The position numbers and the translations under genes were made by a program. The notes beneath the pieces were generated by a model, which worked only from the letters and a program-made list of their open reading frames with translations, was not told the DNA's origin and did not search any database. A stretch of 64,000 nt of DNA, taken from Thermogladius sp023256015. GTDB taxonomy: Archaea > Thermoproteota > Thermoprotei_A > Sulfolobales > Desulfurococcaceae. This document shows, piece after piece, positions 41,802 through 50,831 of this stretch (positions are counted from its first letter, which is position 1; each line of letters begins with the position of its first letter). The stretch covers positions 868,001-932,000 of the forward strand of contig NZ_CP151274.1 in NCBI RefSeq assembly GCF_051131135.1. Reading direction: 5' to 3'.

Positions 41802-42760
41802 CCGTGGAAGCGAGGAATTTGAGCATCGGCTACCTCGACGAGGACGACAACGTGGTGTTGGTGGTGAGGAACGCCTCTTTCAGTATAGAAGAGGGCGAAG
41901 TGTGCTGTCTAGTCGGCGAAAGCGGCTCGGGTAAGACCACCCTAGGTAACTCTATCGCAGGCGTTCTACCACCCTACACCGTTACGAGAGGGTTGCTCTA
42001 CCTTTTCGGTAAACTGGTCGTGAAGGACGAGCTGAGGTTTTACGAGGGCGTGAGAGGGCGGTTAGTGTCCTACATACCCCAGAATCCCGGCTCTTCGCTA
42101 AGCCCGTATATGAGGGTGTGGGACCAGTTCTGGCGTGTTATGAAGGCCCACGGGTTTACAGAGGAGACGGCGAGGAAAAAAGTCGTAGAAATCCTGAGTC
42201 TTCTCAACCTAAAGACAGAGGTCCTAGAACTCTACCCACACGAACTCAGTGGAGGGATGCAGCAGAGGGTGGCCGTAGGCTTAAGCCTTGTTACGGGTGC
42301 TAAACTCCTCGTGGCGGACGAGCCTACTTCAAGCGTAGACGCGCACCTCAAGCTACAGTTAATGAGGTTGTTCAGGGAGATCAAGGGGCTGTACGGGATC
42401 ACGATCGTCTTGATAACGCACGACATCTTGTTGGCGGGTAAGGTCTGTGATAGGATCCTAGTGATGTACGGGGGCGAGATAGTCGAGGTGTCCGGCGCAA
42501 ATGAGCTGTTGGAAAACCCACTACACCCCTACACAAGGCTTCTCACACGCGTAGTCCCCGTCTTGGGCTACAAGAAGAAGCTGGAGTCCATACCCGGCGA
42601 GCCTCCTAGGCCCGGTCAAGTGCTGGAGGGCTGCGTCTTCTACGAAAGGTGCCCTGTTAGAGGAGACGAGTGCGTCAAAACGCCACCAGCTCGGGAGGTT
42701 GAAGGGAGGGTGGTCAAGTGTTGGAGGCCCCTGATCAGGGAGAGTGCTTTATTAAGCTAG
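41783..42760 (+). CDS. ABC transporter ATP-binding protein, DppD type
   Basis: 325 residues from GTG at 41783 within the end of the upstream gene; in-frame GTG codons at 41792 and 41804 are alternatives. Walker A GESGSGKTT, Q-loop near YIPQNPGSSL, signature LSGGMQQR and Walker B LLVADEP are all present. The C-terminal oligopeptide-transporter domain holds four cysteines (GCVFYERCP, then DEC and VVKCW), which resembles the Fe-S-binding cluster reported for DppD-type subunits; that is an inference. It pairs with the following ATPase. Confidence 0.93.
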   Translation: MEVVVLAVEARNLSIGYLDEDDNVVLVVRNASFSIEEGEVCCLVGESGSGKTTLGNSIAGVLPPYTVTRGLLYLFGKLVVKDELRFYEGVRGRLVSYIPQNPGSSLSPYMRVWDQFWRVMKAHGFTEETARKKVVEILSLLNLKTEVLELYPHELSGGMQQRVAVGLSLVTGAKLLVADEPTSSVDAHLKLQLMRLFREIKGLYGITIVLITHDILLAGKVCDRILVMYGGEIVEVSGANELLENPLHPYTRLLTRVVPVLGYKKKLESIPGEPPRPGQVLEGCVFYERCPVRGDECVKTPPAREVEGRVVKCWRPLIRESALLS

Positions 42761-43524
42761 AGGGAGTCGTAGCGGGCTATCGCGTAACCAGGTCTCTTCT
42801 CTCGATAAGGAGAAGCTTTACACCGGTACTGAAAGACGTGAACTTGTGTTTAAGACCAGGCGAGAGGGTGGCTGTAATAGGTGAAAGCGGTAGCGGCAAG
42901 ACGACCCTACTAAAGGTCGTGCTCGGACTCTTGAGGCCCGTCAAGGGTAGAGTGGTCGTTGACGGCAGAGACATTTATAGGGACAGGGCGTCCTGGTTGA
43001 GAAGCGTTAGAAAACTCGGCTATGTCCCGCAAGATCCCTACAGGTCGCTAGACCCAAGGGTAAAGATTAGAACGAGCCTCATCGAGCCGCTGGAGAGAAC
43101 AGGTATGCGACGGGAGGAAATAGAGGAGAGGGTGAGGTCGGTTCTCAAGCTGGTCGGGCTTCACGAGGAAGTGCTGGACCTCTACCCTAGGAGCCTGAGC
43201 GGCGGAATGCTGCAGAGGGTCCTAATAGCAAGGGCGATCGTCGGCGAGCCCAAATATCTAATACTAGACGAGCCGACCTCTTCTCTCGACGTCTCCACAC
43301 AGGCCCAGATCGTGAACTTGATCAACGACATATACGAGAGGTATAAGATCGGGGTTCTCTTGGTGACGCACGACCTCGCGGTTGCCCAATACCTCGCAGA
43401 CAGAGTAGTCATACTCAGAGAGGGCCGAGTGGTAGAGGAGGGCCTCTTCGAAGAGGTGATCTTGAGACCTAGGCACGAGTACACGAGGCTCCTAGTTAAA
43501 AGCTATATGATGGAACCCATTTAG
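42718..43524 (+). CDS. ABC transporter ATP-binding protein, DppF type
   Basis: 268 residues. Walker A GESGSGKTT, Q-loop YVPQDPYRSLDPR, signature LSGGMLQR and Walker B YLILDEPTSSLD are intact. It is shorter than the DppD partner and lacks the C-terminal cysteine-rich domain. The gene overlaps the preceding one by 43 nt; GTG at 42718 or TTG at 42721 can serve as start. It is the last gene of the operon, and might also energise the ATPase-less transporter at 24918-31083. Confidence 0.92.
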   Translation: MLEAPDQGECFIKLEGVVAGYRVTRSLLSIRRSFTPVLKDVNLCLRPGERVAVIGESGSGKTTLLKVVLGLLRPVKGRVVVDGRDIYRDRASWLRSVRKLGYVPQDPYRSLDPRVKIRTSLIEPLERTGMRREEIEERVRSVLKLVGLHEEVLDLYPRSLSGGMLQRVLIARAIVGEPKYLILDEPTSSLDVSTQAQIVNLINDIYERYKIGVLLVTHDLAVAQYLADRVVILREGRVVEEGLFEEVILRPRHEYTRLLVKSYMMEPI

Positions 43525-43569
43525 TATTGTTATGTGATGTGGGAAGCGCGCTAAACTAGAGGTGTCAAG

Positions 43570-45120
43570 TTGGCGGAGAAGGTTGTCGTCACAAAGAAAC
43601 AGTTTGAAATTTTGGGGGTCGTTGCGGAGCTTGGAAGCGTTGACGTATACACTTTGTCCTCGAGGATCGGCCTTTCCCCAGAAGACGTCATGAGGGACCT
43701 GGCCGAGCTAGCGGGTAAAAACCTAGTCGAGCTTAGCTCTCAACAAGCGATATCGCACGAGCTGACCGAGCACGGCGTGAGGTACCTCAACGACGGCTTG
43801 CCCGAGGAGCAGGCCCTCAAGGTGTTTAGGAAGTGCTTGAACTCGAAGATCGGCGACTTCGTGGACTGCCTGGCCAAAAACAGTAAATTGACGCCCGAAG
43901 ACGCTAGTGTAGCTCTACAAATCCTCGTTAAGAGTAACTGCGTTAAGGTCGGACCCAACAGCGTCGTGGTGCTTGGAGACGAGGCCAGGTGCTTAGAGCT
44001 GAGGGAGCAGTCAGCCTACTTGAGGTCAGCGTTATTGAATCTTAGCAGGGGTACCGGGGTGAGCTCTCAGGACTTAGAGACTTTAAAGAGACGTAAAATG
44101 GTCGTCGCGAAGCGGAAGAGCGTACTCGTGGTCAGGGCTCGTGGAGACCTAGCGGAGATGATCAGGAGAGGGCATGTCGTCCCAGGCAAGCTCTTGACGG
44201 TCGTACTGCCATCCCAGTACAAGGAGGCAGAGGGTGTTGTCGTAAAGAAGTTCGACTTAAATGTCCCGCCACCAAGTATTAAGTACTCGTCAACCCACCC
44301 CTTCATGGACTTCATTAAGCAGTTACGTGAAATCCTCGTCTCCATGGGCTTCGAGGAGGTCAGAGGCCCCCACGTCGAGGCCGAGTTCTGGAACTTCGAC
44401 GTACTGTTCCAGCCGCAGGACCACCCTGCTAGGGAGATACACGACACCTTCTTCGTGCTGAACAGGGCGCTGGTAGACGTCCCTACCCAAGCTCTAGAAG
44501 TGGTCAAGAGAGTCCACGAAGAGGGCTGGAAGTACACTTGGGACCCCTCTAGGGCCCTTAGGCTCGTCTTGAGGACTCAGTGTACCGCCGTCTCGGCCAG
44601 GACTATATACTACAGGGGCGGCGGCGAGTACAGGGCGTTCACAATAGACAGAGTATTCAGGCCGGAGAACTTGGACGCGAAACACAGTATGGAGTTCTAC
44701 CAACTCGACGGCATTATCGTAGGCAAAGACGTCAACTTCAAGCATTTACTCTACTTCTTCAAAGAGTTCGCGGCGGCTCTGGGTATCAAGGATGTCTGGT
44801 TTAAGCCGGGCTACTTCCCGTTCACAGAGCCCAGTGTAGAGGGCTATATCAAACACCCCGTGTTGGGCTGGGTCGAGGTGTTCCCCGGCGGCGTGTTCAG
44901 GCCGGAGGTTATGGAGATGCTGGGTGCTGGAGGGTACAAGGCGGTGGCTTGGGGCATAGGGGTCGACAGGCTCGCTATGTGGTTTATGGGGATAGACGAC
45001 ATAAGACTGCTGTTCGCGAAAGACCTGGACTTGTTGAGAAGCGTCGCCAAAAAACCGCTACCGTACTTCCTGGGTACGACTAGTGGGAGAGATGTAGTGG
45101 TTAGACCGAGCCCCGAGTAA
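43570..45120 (+). CDS. pheS: Phenylalanyl-tRNA synthetase alpha subunit
   Basis: 516 residues, normal for archaeal/eukaryotic-type PheS. The N-terminal ~220 residues contain winged-helix DNA/tRNA-binding domains, and the class II catalytic core follows: THPFMDFIKQLREILVSMGF, the motif 2 region RTQCTAVSARTIY, and motif 3 GIGVDRLAMWFMGIDDIR. The TTG start has AGGTG 5 nt upstream. The partner pheT is not adjacent: it lies 2.3 kb downstream on the opposite strand. Confidence 0.95.
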   Translation: MAEKVVVTKKQFEILGVVAELGSVDVYTLSSRIGLSPEDVMRDLAELAGKNLVELSSQQAISHELTEHGVRYLNDGLPEEQALKVFRKCLNSKIGDFVDCLAKNSKLTPEDASVALQILVKSNCVKVGPNSVVVLGDEARCLELREQSAYLRSALLNLSRGTGVSSQDLETLKRRKMVVAKRKSVLVVRARGDLAEMIRRGHVVPGKLLTVVLPSQYKEAEGVVVKKFDLNVPPPSIKYSSTHPFMDFIKQLREILVSMGFEEVRGPHVEAEFWNFDVLFQPQDHPAREIHDTFFVLNRALVDVPTQALEVVKRVHEEGWKYTWDPSRALRLVLRTQCTAVSARTIYYRGGGEYRAFTIDRVFRPENLDAKHSMEFYQLDGIIVGKDVNFKHLLYFFKEFAAALGIKDVWFKPGYFPFTEPSVEGYIKHPVLGWVEVFPGGVFRPEVMEMLGAGGYKAVAWGIGVDRLAMWFMGIDDIRLLFAKDLDLLRSVAKKPLPYFLGTTSGRDVVVRPSPE

Positions 45121-45193
45121 AAGACCGGGGGGTGTCCACGAGATATCCGTCCACGAACTGAAGCTCCTGACCGCGCAGCTTCTCCACGTAGTT

Positions 45194-46366
45194 ATGACGA
45201 GAAGAGTGGGTTTCGAGAGGGCATTCAAGGTTGTAGCGGGCAAGAGGCGTCTGACACCCTCAGCTCTCAGGAGGTTTTTCAGGGTAGGGTATGAGACGTT
45301 AATATACTACCACTCTCTCAGGCTGCTCGCTCGTAGAGAGGGTTTCAACCAAACACCCTTTGGTATAGCGTCTTACCTGGCATCAAGGAAGTTCGACTTC
45401 GACGCCGTCCGCAGGGAGATAGAGTCGTACGCGGACAGGCTAGGCGGGCTAGAGGGTCTAGCTGTCAAGTACGGCTACACTCCCTTCATCGTCCACCGGC
45501 TCTCGGAGTTCCTGGACGAAGGCGAGCTCGAGGAGGTGCTGGGGAGCCTCAACACGCGGAAGAGGTGGTTGAGAGTCAACACGCTGGCCGCCACCGTGAA
45601 GGAGGCCGTGGATTGTCTCGTGAAGCGCGGCCTGAGGTTCGAGGCGTCGAAGTACACAGACCTCTCCTACAAGATCTTAGGAGACGTCTACAGCCCGGTC
45701 TCGTCGATCGAGTGCGTTGAGAAGGGAATACTGGTCCCCCAGGATGCCTCCAGCGTACTCTCCGTTCTCGCGGGTAGACCCTACGAGAGGAGCGTCCTTG
45801 ACGCCTGTAGTGCCCCCGGCGTCAAACTGCAGCTGGTACTCTCCTTATACAGAGACTCCACGGCCGTGGCAGTAGACTACTCGCCTAAGAGGGTCAAGTA
45901 CGTGTACAACGTGTTGTCGAAGTACGGCGGCTTAGACAGGGCTGTGATTATAAACGGCGACTCCACGATTGTCGACTACAGCAGGGTTTTCGAGAAGGCC
46001 ATTGTAGACGCCCCCTGTACAGGGAGCGGGGCCGTCTACTCCGACCCCACTGTCAAAGTCAGGTTTTCGCCGGCGAAGCTGAAGAGCCTGACAAAAATCC
46101 AAACTAGGCTGTTGAGGAGGGCTCTAGTCAACAGCCGGAGTGTTCTCTACATTACTTGTAGCGTGCTACCTGAAGAGGGTGAGGCGGTAGTCGACGAGGT
46201 CCTCCGCGAGGGGTTAGCGGAGCCTGTGAGGATCTCTGAAAGGTTTTTGTCGAAGGCGTATAAGGGGTTTAAGTCTAGCGACTACACGTACAGGATAATG
46301 CCTAACGTGGTAGACGGCCAGGGGATGTACTTAGCTCTACTAGATAGCAGGGTGTTCTCTGGTTGA
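45194..46366 (+). CDS. RNA cytosine-C5 methyltransferase, RsmB/NSUN family
   Basis: 390 residues. The Rossmann core shows motif I DACSAPGVKLQLVL at about 203-216, motif IV VDAPCTGSGAVYSDPT and motif VI ITCSVLPEEGEAV, giving the two catalytic cysteines of m5C methyltransferases. The N-terminal ~125 residues resemble the NusB-like helical domain seen in RsmB. The ATG at 45194 is the first canonical start, but the same frame reads sensibly upstream (HELKLLTAQLLHVV) with no ATG, GTG or TTG, so the true N-terminus is uncertain. It overlaps the radical SAM gene by 4 nt. Target (rRNA or tRNA) unknown. Confidence 0.88.
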   Translation: MTRRVGFERAFKVVAGKRRLTPSALRRFFRVGYETLIYYHSLRLLARREGFNQTPFGIASYLASRKFDFDAVRREIESYADRLGGLEGLAVKYGYTPFIVHRLSEFLDEGELEEVLGSLNTRKRWLRVNTLAATVKEAVDCLVKRGLRFEASKYTDLSYKILGDVYSPVSSIECVEKGILVPQDASSVLSVLAGRPYERSVLDACSAPGVKLQLVLSLYRDSTAVAVDYSPKRVKYVYNVLSKYGGLDRAVIINGDSTIVDYSRVFEKAIVDAPCTGSGAVYSDPTVKVRFSPAKLKSLTKIQTRLLRRALVNSRSVLYITCSVLPEEGEAVVDEVLREGLAEPVRISERFLSKAYKGFKSSDYTYRIMPNVVDGQGMYLALLDSRVFSG

Positions 46367-47295
46367 TCTTAGAGCCCGTCTACGGCCCCCACCCCAGTAG
46401 GTGCTTTGGAGCCTCGCTGGGAGTAGACCCGGTAAGTTTCTCGAGAGGGTGTTATATGGCCTGCGCGGTGTGCCACTCTCTCCGCCAGGCGAGAGCTCTC
46501 AAAAGCTACACTACGGGCGAGCTAGCCGAAAGAGTCGCGCGGGACCTAGCGGAAAGGGAGGTCAAGGTGAACACTATCTATGTCTACGGCTCGTCCGACC
46601 CGTTCCTATACGATGACCTCGCGCGCTTACTCAGAGAGCTGAGGCGTATATCCGACTCTGTAAACGCCAGGCTCGTCACGAGGACACCGGGCTACTTCCA
46701 GAGAGCAGTCGACGAAGTCCTCGAGGTGGTGGATACCCTGTTGATCCCGTTCTACGTCGCCGACATGGAATGGGACTCCCTTTACCAGCCCAGAACGAAC
46801 ACGACGAAGAGCGAGTACTACAGGAAACTACACGAACTATTCAGTAGAGCGAGGTCGTATGAGAAGCTCGTGCTCGAGATCATAGTGGCGAGGAAGGGGC
46901 CGGAGAGCGTTTTGGGGGGGTACTTAGACGAGTACATAGTGCAGGCGAGGAGGATAGGGGCGAAAAGGGTTTTCCTAAAGACGATCGACAGGCCTGTTAG
47001 AGACCAGGGTATCAAACCCGTCTCGAGACGTGTCTTGGACATGGTGAGAGAGAAGCTGGAGAGCGAAGGCGTCGAGGTACTAGCCTGCCAGAGAACCCAG
47101 GGGGTCCACCGCGTTAAGTCCAAGAAGGCGTTTGTCGAGGTCTACAACCACATTCTAAGGAAGCCCCTCAGGGTGAGCGAGGTCAGCGAGGTCTACGGGG
47201 ATTTCGGCGTTATGGCGGCTGAGAACCTCGTCGACAAGAAGGTTGCGTCGAAAGTAGTTTGGGAGAACCAGTTATACTACGTTCCTTCGCGATGA
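46363..47295 (+). CDS. Radical SAM protein
   Basis: 310 residues. The TTG start overlaps the TGA of the methyltransferase gene. The N-terminus reads YGPHPSRCFGASLGVDP and is followed by CYMACAVC at about 30-37, a CxxxCxxC cluster motif that binds the 4Fe-4S and S-adenosylmethionine. A (beta/alpha) barrel pattern follows, with IYVYGSSDPF at the position of the GGEP-like strand. The C-terminal ~60 residues look like a small winged or helical domain. The reaction is unknown; coupling with an RNA methyltransferase suggests RNA modification, which is inference. Confidence 0.82.
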   Translation: MILEPVYGPHPSRCFGASLGVDPVSFSRGCYMACAVCHSLRQARALKSYTTGELAERVARDLAEREVKVNTIYVYGSSDPFLYDDLARLLRELRRISDSVNARLVTRTPGYFQRAVDEVLEVVDTLLIPFYVADMEWDSLYQPRTNTTKSEYYRKLHELFSRARSYEKLVLEIIVARKGPESVLGGYLDEYIVQARRIGAKRVFLKTIDRPVRDQGIKPVSRRVLDMVREKLESEGVEVLACQRTQGVHRVKSKKAFVEVYNHILRKPLRVSEVSEVYGDFGVMAAENLVDKKVASKVVWENQLYYVPSR

Positions 47296-47382
47296 GGCCC
47301 TTTTAACGGCAAGCTCTGCTAAGTATCCGGCGAGGAGGAATAGAACGGAGACAAGCAATGTAGTTATGAAGCCGCTCAACAC
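47272..47382 (-). CDS. Candidate single-helix small membrane protein (36 aa)
   Basis: A short frame GTG (47382) to TAA (47272) encodes MLSGFITTLLVSVLFLLAGY followed by LAELAVKRASSRRNVV. One clean membrane helix precedes a basic tail, as in small membrane proteins with a cytosolic basic end. GAGGGG lies 5 nt before the GTG. It overlaps the end of the radical SAM gene by 24 nt on the opposite strand and lies downstream of pheT. Too short for certainty. Confidence 0.4.
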   Translation of the reverse strand: MLSGFITTLLVSVLFLLAGYLAELAVKRASSRRNVV

Positions 47383-47456
47383 ATCCGCCCCTCAGAAAGG
47401 CCCGTCAATTCATCCCACCTGCGGTCATCCCTTCCAAGCCTCATCCTCGTCAATAG

Positions 47457-49121
47457 TTACTGTTTCCTGAGCACTTTTAATATTTTTCCTACGTCGATCT
47501 CCACGGCGACTATCGGTCTATCGTAGTCCAGCTTCAGCAGTACTTCCGGGTGGACCTCGCCCACAAACCCCACTTTTTCGTCGCTAACGATGATCTCAGC
47601 GGTCCTCTCCCTTAGCAACCCGTCTACCTCACCTTCTCTAAACGCCGGGTTCAGCCCGATCGCGTTTAGGAGAGTATTGACAACGGCGAGGCCGTCAGTT
47701 AGCGTAGCCTCCGGCGACGAAATAGCTGTCCCAACCCTTCTCTCTTCGTAAACCCTGCCCTCTCTAACGAAGACTACATCGCCTACCTCGAAAACCCTGA
47801 ACTCAGTCGCCTTGTTCTTGTTCTCTACGATGAAGTTCACGAGGCCGGCTGTTAGCCACGTCCTTAGAGAAGTGAATCTCTCGCTTATGGGGTTCGCCAC
47901 CACAACAGGTTCTACTCTCCTGTTGTACAGTCTAACGTCAACGTCGACACTGGTCATCATATAGTTTGCTACTTCGCTAAACCCCATCGAGACCAGCACC
48001 CCTCTGAGGAGATCGGATAAGTGCTCTACCTCGTCCTCTCTACCGCTGCCCCGTGAAGGGGGCAACTCGTTAGCCTCTTCGCCCAGCCTCTCGTACCCGT
48101 AGCCGATCGCTATGTCCTCTGCCACGTCGACCCAGCTCAGCACGTCGATCCTGTAGGGGGGCGCGCGGACCACTAGCTTGTCTCCGGCGGTCTCGACCAC
48201 GTCGTACCCGAACACCCCCAGGAGGCTGGCCGCCTCTTTAACGCTCATTTCCGTGCCCAGCAGGCTATTGACCTGCCCAATGGTGAGCTCCTGAACTACT
48301 CCCTTGACTCTCGGAGCGGCGATCTTCTTCCCGTTGCTATACCGGGTTTCCACAAGGCAGATCTCCGTGTTACGCCCTCTCTCAAACAGGCTGTATGCCA
48401 CTATTGTAACCATGTCAACGACTACTCTAGGGTCCAGCCCCGTCGAGTCTATCAGCACATTCCGTGTGGACGTGGTCACTTTCGCGTCTTCGCTGTTCAG
48501 GATGGGGGCTAGGCTCAGTATCCTGCCCTCAGAGTCCGCTATGACGGGGTACTTCTCCATCTTATCGATTATGTCCCCGTATTCTCTTCCTTTGTCTGTC
48601 TGACCCAAGACCTCCCGCAGAGACATCTCTTTACCGTAGCCTAGCGGGCGGTACCTAGTATTGTCGGGGTCGACAGCCCTGTAGTAAATAGGCGGCTTGA
48701 CCTTGTCTAGGTCGTACAAACCGATGCTGGCCTTCCTCCTGTTCCTGCCGTAAGTGGTGTGGAGCTTCTCCTGCAGCTGGATTATCTGCTTTAGAGCCTC
48801 GTCGTCCAACTCCACGTTTCTAACGATCGCGAAAGCGACGAAAGGCCTGCCGGGGACAGGTTCTGCGTAAGCCGCCGCTCCGCAGTCAGACACGGTTGGC
48901 CTCCTAACGGGTAGCCCGAGCAGGTGCTTTAAAGCCCTGGAGAGCCCCTCGGCACTGAACAAGTCGGGCCTGTCGTGGTTGGCCTCGTAGACTAAATTGC
49001 CGCCCGCCATCTCCTCTATTTCGCACTTTAGCTTCGTCATCAGCCGAACCAGGCTTTTCACGTCTAGCTCAACACCTAGAAGCCTGTAGAGGTCGTCCAC
49101 GCGCACGCTGATTGTAGGCAA
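47457..49121 (-). CDS. pheT: Phenylalanyl-tRNA synthetase beta subunit
   Basis: 554 residues, normal for archaeal PheT. It begins MPTISVRVDDLYRLLG and includes the B3/B4 region with YEANHDRPDLFS (about 44-55) and LYDLDKVKPPIYYRAV. The B5 domain covers ELTIGQVNSLLGTEMSVKEA and the class II-like fold follows (VDVAEDIAIGYGYE, ANPISERFTSLRTWL). It lacks tRNA-editing N-terminal extensions of bacterial PheT, as expected. The TTG start lies next to the stop of the upstream DUF4910 gene, with GGTGGTGA as ribosome-binding region. Confidence 0.95.
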   Translation of the reverse strand: MPTISVRVDDLYRLLGVELDVKSLVRLMTKLKCEIEEMAGGNLVYEANHDRPDLFSAEGLSRALKHLLGLPVRRPTVSDCGAAAYAEPVPGRPFVAFAIVRNVELDDEALKQIIQLQEKLHTTYGRNRRKASIGLYDLDKVKPPIYYRAVDPDNTRYRPLGYGKEMSLREVLGQTDKGREYGDIIDKMEKYPVIADSEGRILSLAPILNSEDAKVTTSTRNVLIDSTGLDPRVVVDMVTIVAYSLFERGRNTEICLVETRYSNGKKIAAPRVKGVVQELTIGQVNSLLGTEMSVKEAASLLGVFGYDVVETAGDKLVVRAPPYRIDVLSWVDVAEDIAIGYGYERLGEEANELPPSRGSGREDEVEHLSDLLRGVLVSMGFSEVANYMMTSVDVDVRLYNRRVEPVVVANPISERFTSLRTWLTAGLVNFIVENKNKATEFRVFEVGDVVFVREGRVYEERRVGTAISSPEATLTDGLAVVNTLLNAIGLNPAFREGEVDGLLRERTAEIIVSDEKVGFVGEVHPEVLLKLDYDRPIVAVEIDVGKILKVLRKQ

Positions 49122-49122
49122 G

Positions 49123-50760
49123 TCACCACCCCACTACTGCCTTGAGCTCATTCCAAACCTTGGCGACGTTCTCGGCCTCCTCCTTGCCCCATTCCACGAG
49201 CCCCTCTCTTACGAACCTGTCTAAGTGGTCTTTAAGCCCTAGGGACTCGGCTACAGGGGCGTAGACTGTCAAGTACGAGTAGGCCCCTTTAATCTTCCTC
49301 ACTTTGTTGAACGTGTCTCTGCCGAGGGTCTTGTATATGAATCTCATGGATACCGGGGACTCTAACCCCGCCGGCCTTCTATACTCGACATTGAGGCCCC
49401 CTAGTGAAGGGGTCTCGACCCCCATGACAGCCGACTTAACGCTGTACCACCCAGCCAGGTACTCGCGGTAAGCCTTGTTGGCCCTCTCGGACAATCCACG
49501 GTCGCTCAGTATGTAGGAGGCGAGAAGGGCGATGACAGCCGTGTTCGACAGCTGAGACGGCGATATAGTGTCTGGCGTGTCCATGTCTGTGTGGTAGTAT
49601 TTACTCGGCCACTCGTTGAGCATCCCGGAGTCGACACCCCAGGTAATGAACACGTCGTGGTCGCTCCCGGCGCTGTACGGAGCTATGTCGTACCTGACAG
49701 ACGGCTGGGGCACACCTTCGAAGCTCTCCACGGTATCTAAGACGCTCCTCGCCGAGACGTACAGCGCGGAAGAGACTCTGCCCGGCATGAACAGGGGAGG
49801 GTTCACTACGGATAAGACTGAGCCCGTCACATTCTGTTTCGAGCCGACCATGTCCAGGTTCACTACGTGTTCGGGTAATTCTCCCAGGATTTCTTTCAGG
49901 AAGACCGTTCCCGTGTACTCTGGCACCCACACGTGGCAGACGCTACCCAGGGAGGGGTCCCTCATGTTCACCTTAGCGAAAGCTGCCAGGAAGTTGGCGG
50001 CGCTCCCGCTCGCGTTGTCGTGGGCGCCGGGCTTGGGGTGACACACGTGGCTTACAATAAGCGTGGTCGGGCGACCTCCACAAGAGACCAGGACTGGTAG
50101 CCCGGCGCTGTGGAACTTGACGCTCGCTTTCCAGCAAACCTCTACCTCCAGCGAAGGGTTAACTAGCAGCCTCGAGATCAAGTCTGTGGCCAGGCGGTAG
50201 GGTATGTTCATGACGACCTTGCCGTGCTTGACCTCGCTAGCCTTTAGGAACAACCCCGTGTAGGGGACAGCTTCGTGGAACCTATTCTTATCGTAGTGGA
50301 GGATGAGCTTGGTGTCAACGGTTAGGTAAGCGTCGTACGGGTTGAGGTCTGTTAGCACGACCTCGCCCGAGCACTCCCTCTCGCACACGACTAGCCTGCC
50401 ACAGCCCTCCCCACCAGGGCTATGAGCGGACAGGAGAGTTGGATGCTCTAGCAGGTTGAACCTTCCCAAGACCTTTTCGCCTATTCTAATGACCAGCTCC
50501 GCCTCTACTGGGTCCCAACCAGACGGGGTCTCTATGAAGCCTCTCCTAGCGTTGTTCTCGACCTTGTAGACCTTGGCTGGGAGCCCAGCGTTCTCCAGCG
50601 CCTCCTTGAGCTCTTCAACGGCCCTCACTAGCCCGGTCGAACCGGTAACCCTACTGTAGCTGGATAGCATGTTTACGACGTCTACACCTAGTGTCCGGGG
50701 GACTTCTTTCTGGAGCTTTAGGACCTGCTCCCTGAAGTTCGTACAAGACACCTTTTCCAT
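49123..50760 (-). CDS. DUF4910/M28-like zinc peptidase-family protein
   Basis: 545 residues. The M28-type metal ligands are visible as SHVCHPKPGAHDNASG (His and Asp, about 242-257), VPEYTGT (Glu), NLDMVGS (Asp) and the late YHTDMDTPD (His, about 410). A beta-sandwich or PA-like insert sits in the N-terminal half, and a C-terminal helical domain ends at KAVVGW. The DUF4910 name covers proteins with this layout; aminopeptidase activity is plausible but unproven. A TATA element (GTATTTAAGC) near 50777-50787 is about 26 nt before the ATG, giving a leaderless mRNA. It forms an operon with pheT. Confidence 0.75.
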   Translation of the reverse strand: MEKVSCTNFREQVLKLQKEVPRTLGVDVVNMLSSYSRVTGSTGLVRAVEELKEALENAGLPAKVYKVENNARRGFIETPSGWDPVEAELVIRIGEKVLGRFNLLEHPTLLSAHSPGGEGCGRLVVCERECSGEVVLTDLNPYDAYLTVDTKLILHYDKNRFHEAVPYTGLFLKASEVKHGKVVMNIPYRLATDLISRLLVNPSLEVEVCWKASVKFHSAGLPVLVSCGGRPTTLIVSHVCHPKPGAHDNASGSAANFLAAFAKVNMRDPSLGSVCHVWVPEYTGTVFLKEILGELPEHVVNLDMVGSKQNVTGSVLSVVNPPLFMPGRVSSALYVSARSVLDTVESFEGVPQPSVRYDIAPYSAGSDHDVFITWGVDSGMLNEWPSKYYHTDMDTPDTISPSQLSNTAVIALLASYILSDRGLSERANKAYREYLAGWYSVKSAVMGVETPSLGGLNVEYRRPAGLESPVSMRFIYKTLGRDTFNKVRKIKGAYSYLTVYAPVAESLGLKDHLDRFVREGLVEWGKEEAENVAKVWNELKAVVGW

Positions 50761-50831
50761 GAGTGTATAAAGTCCAGCTTAAATACTTTGAGAGACTTGC
50801 ATAAACTTTAGCCTCTGTTTGTGGTGGTACA

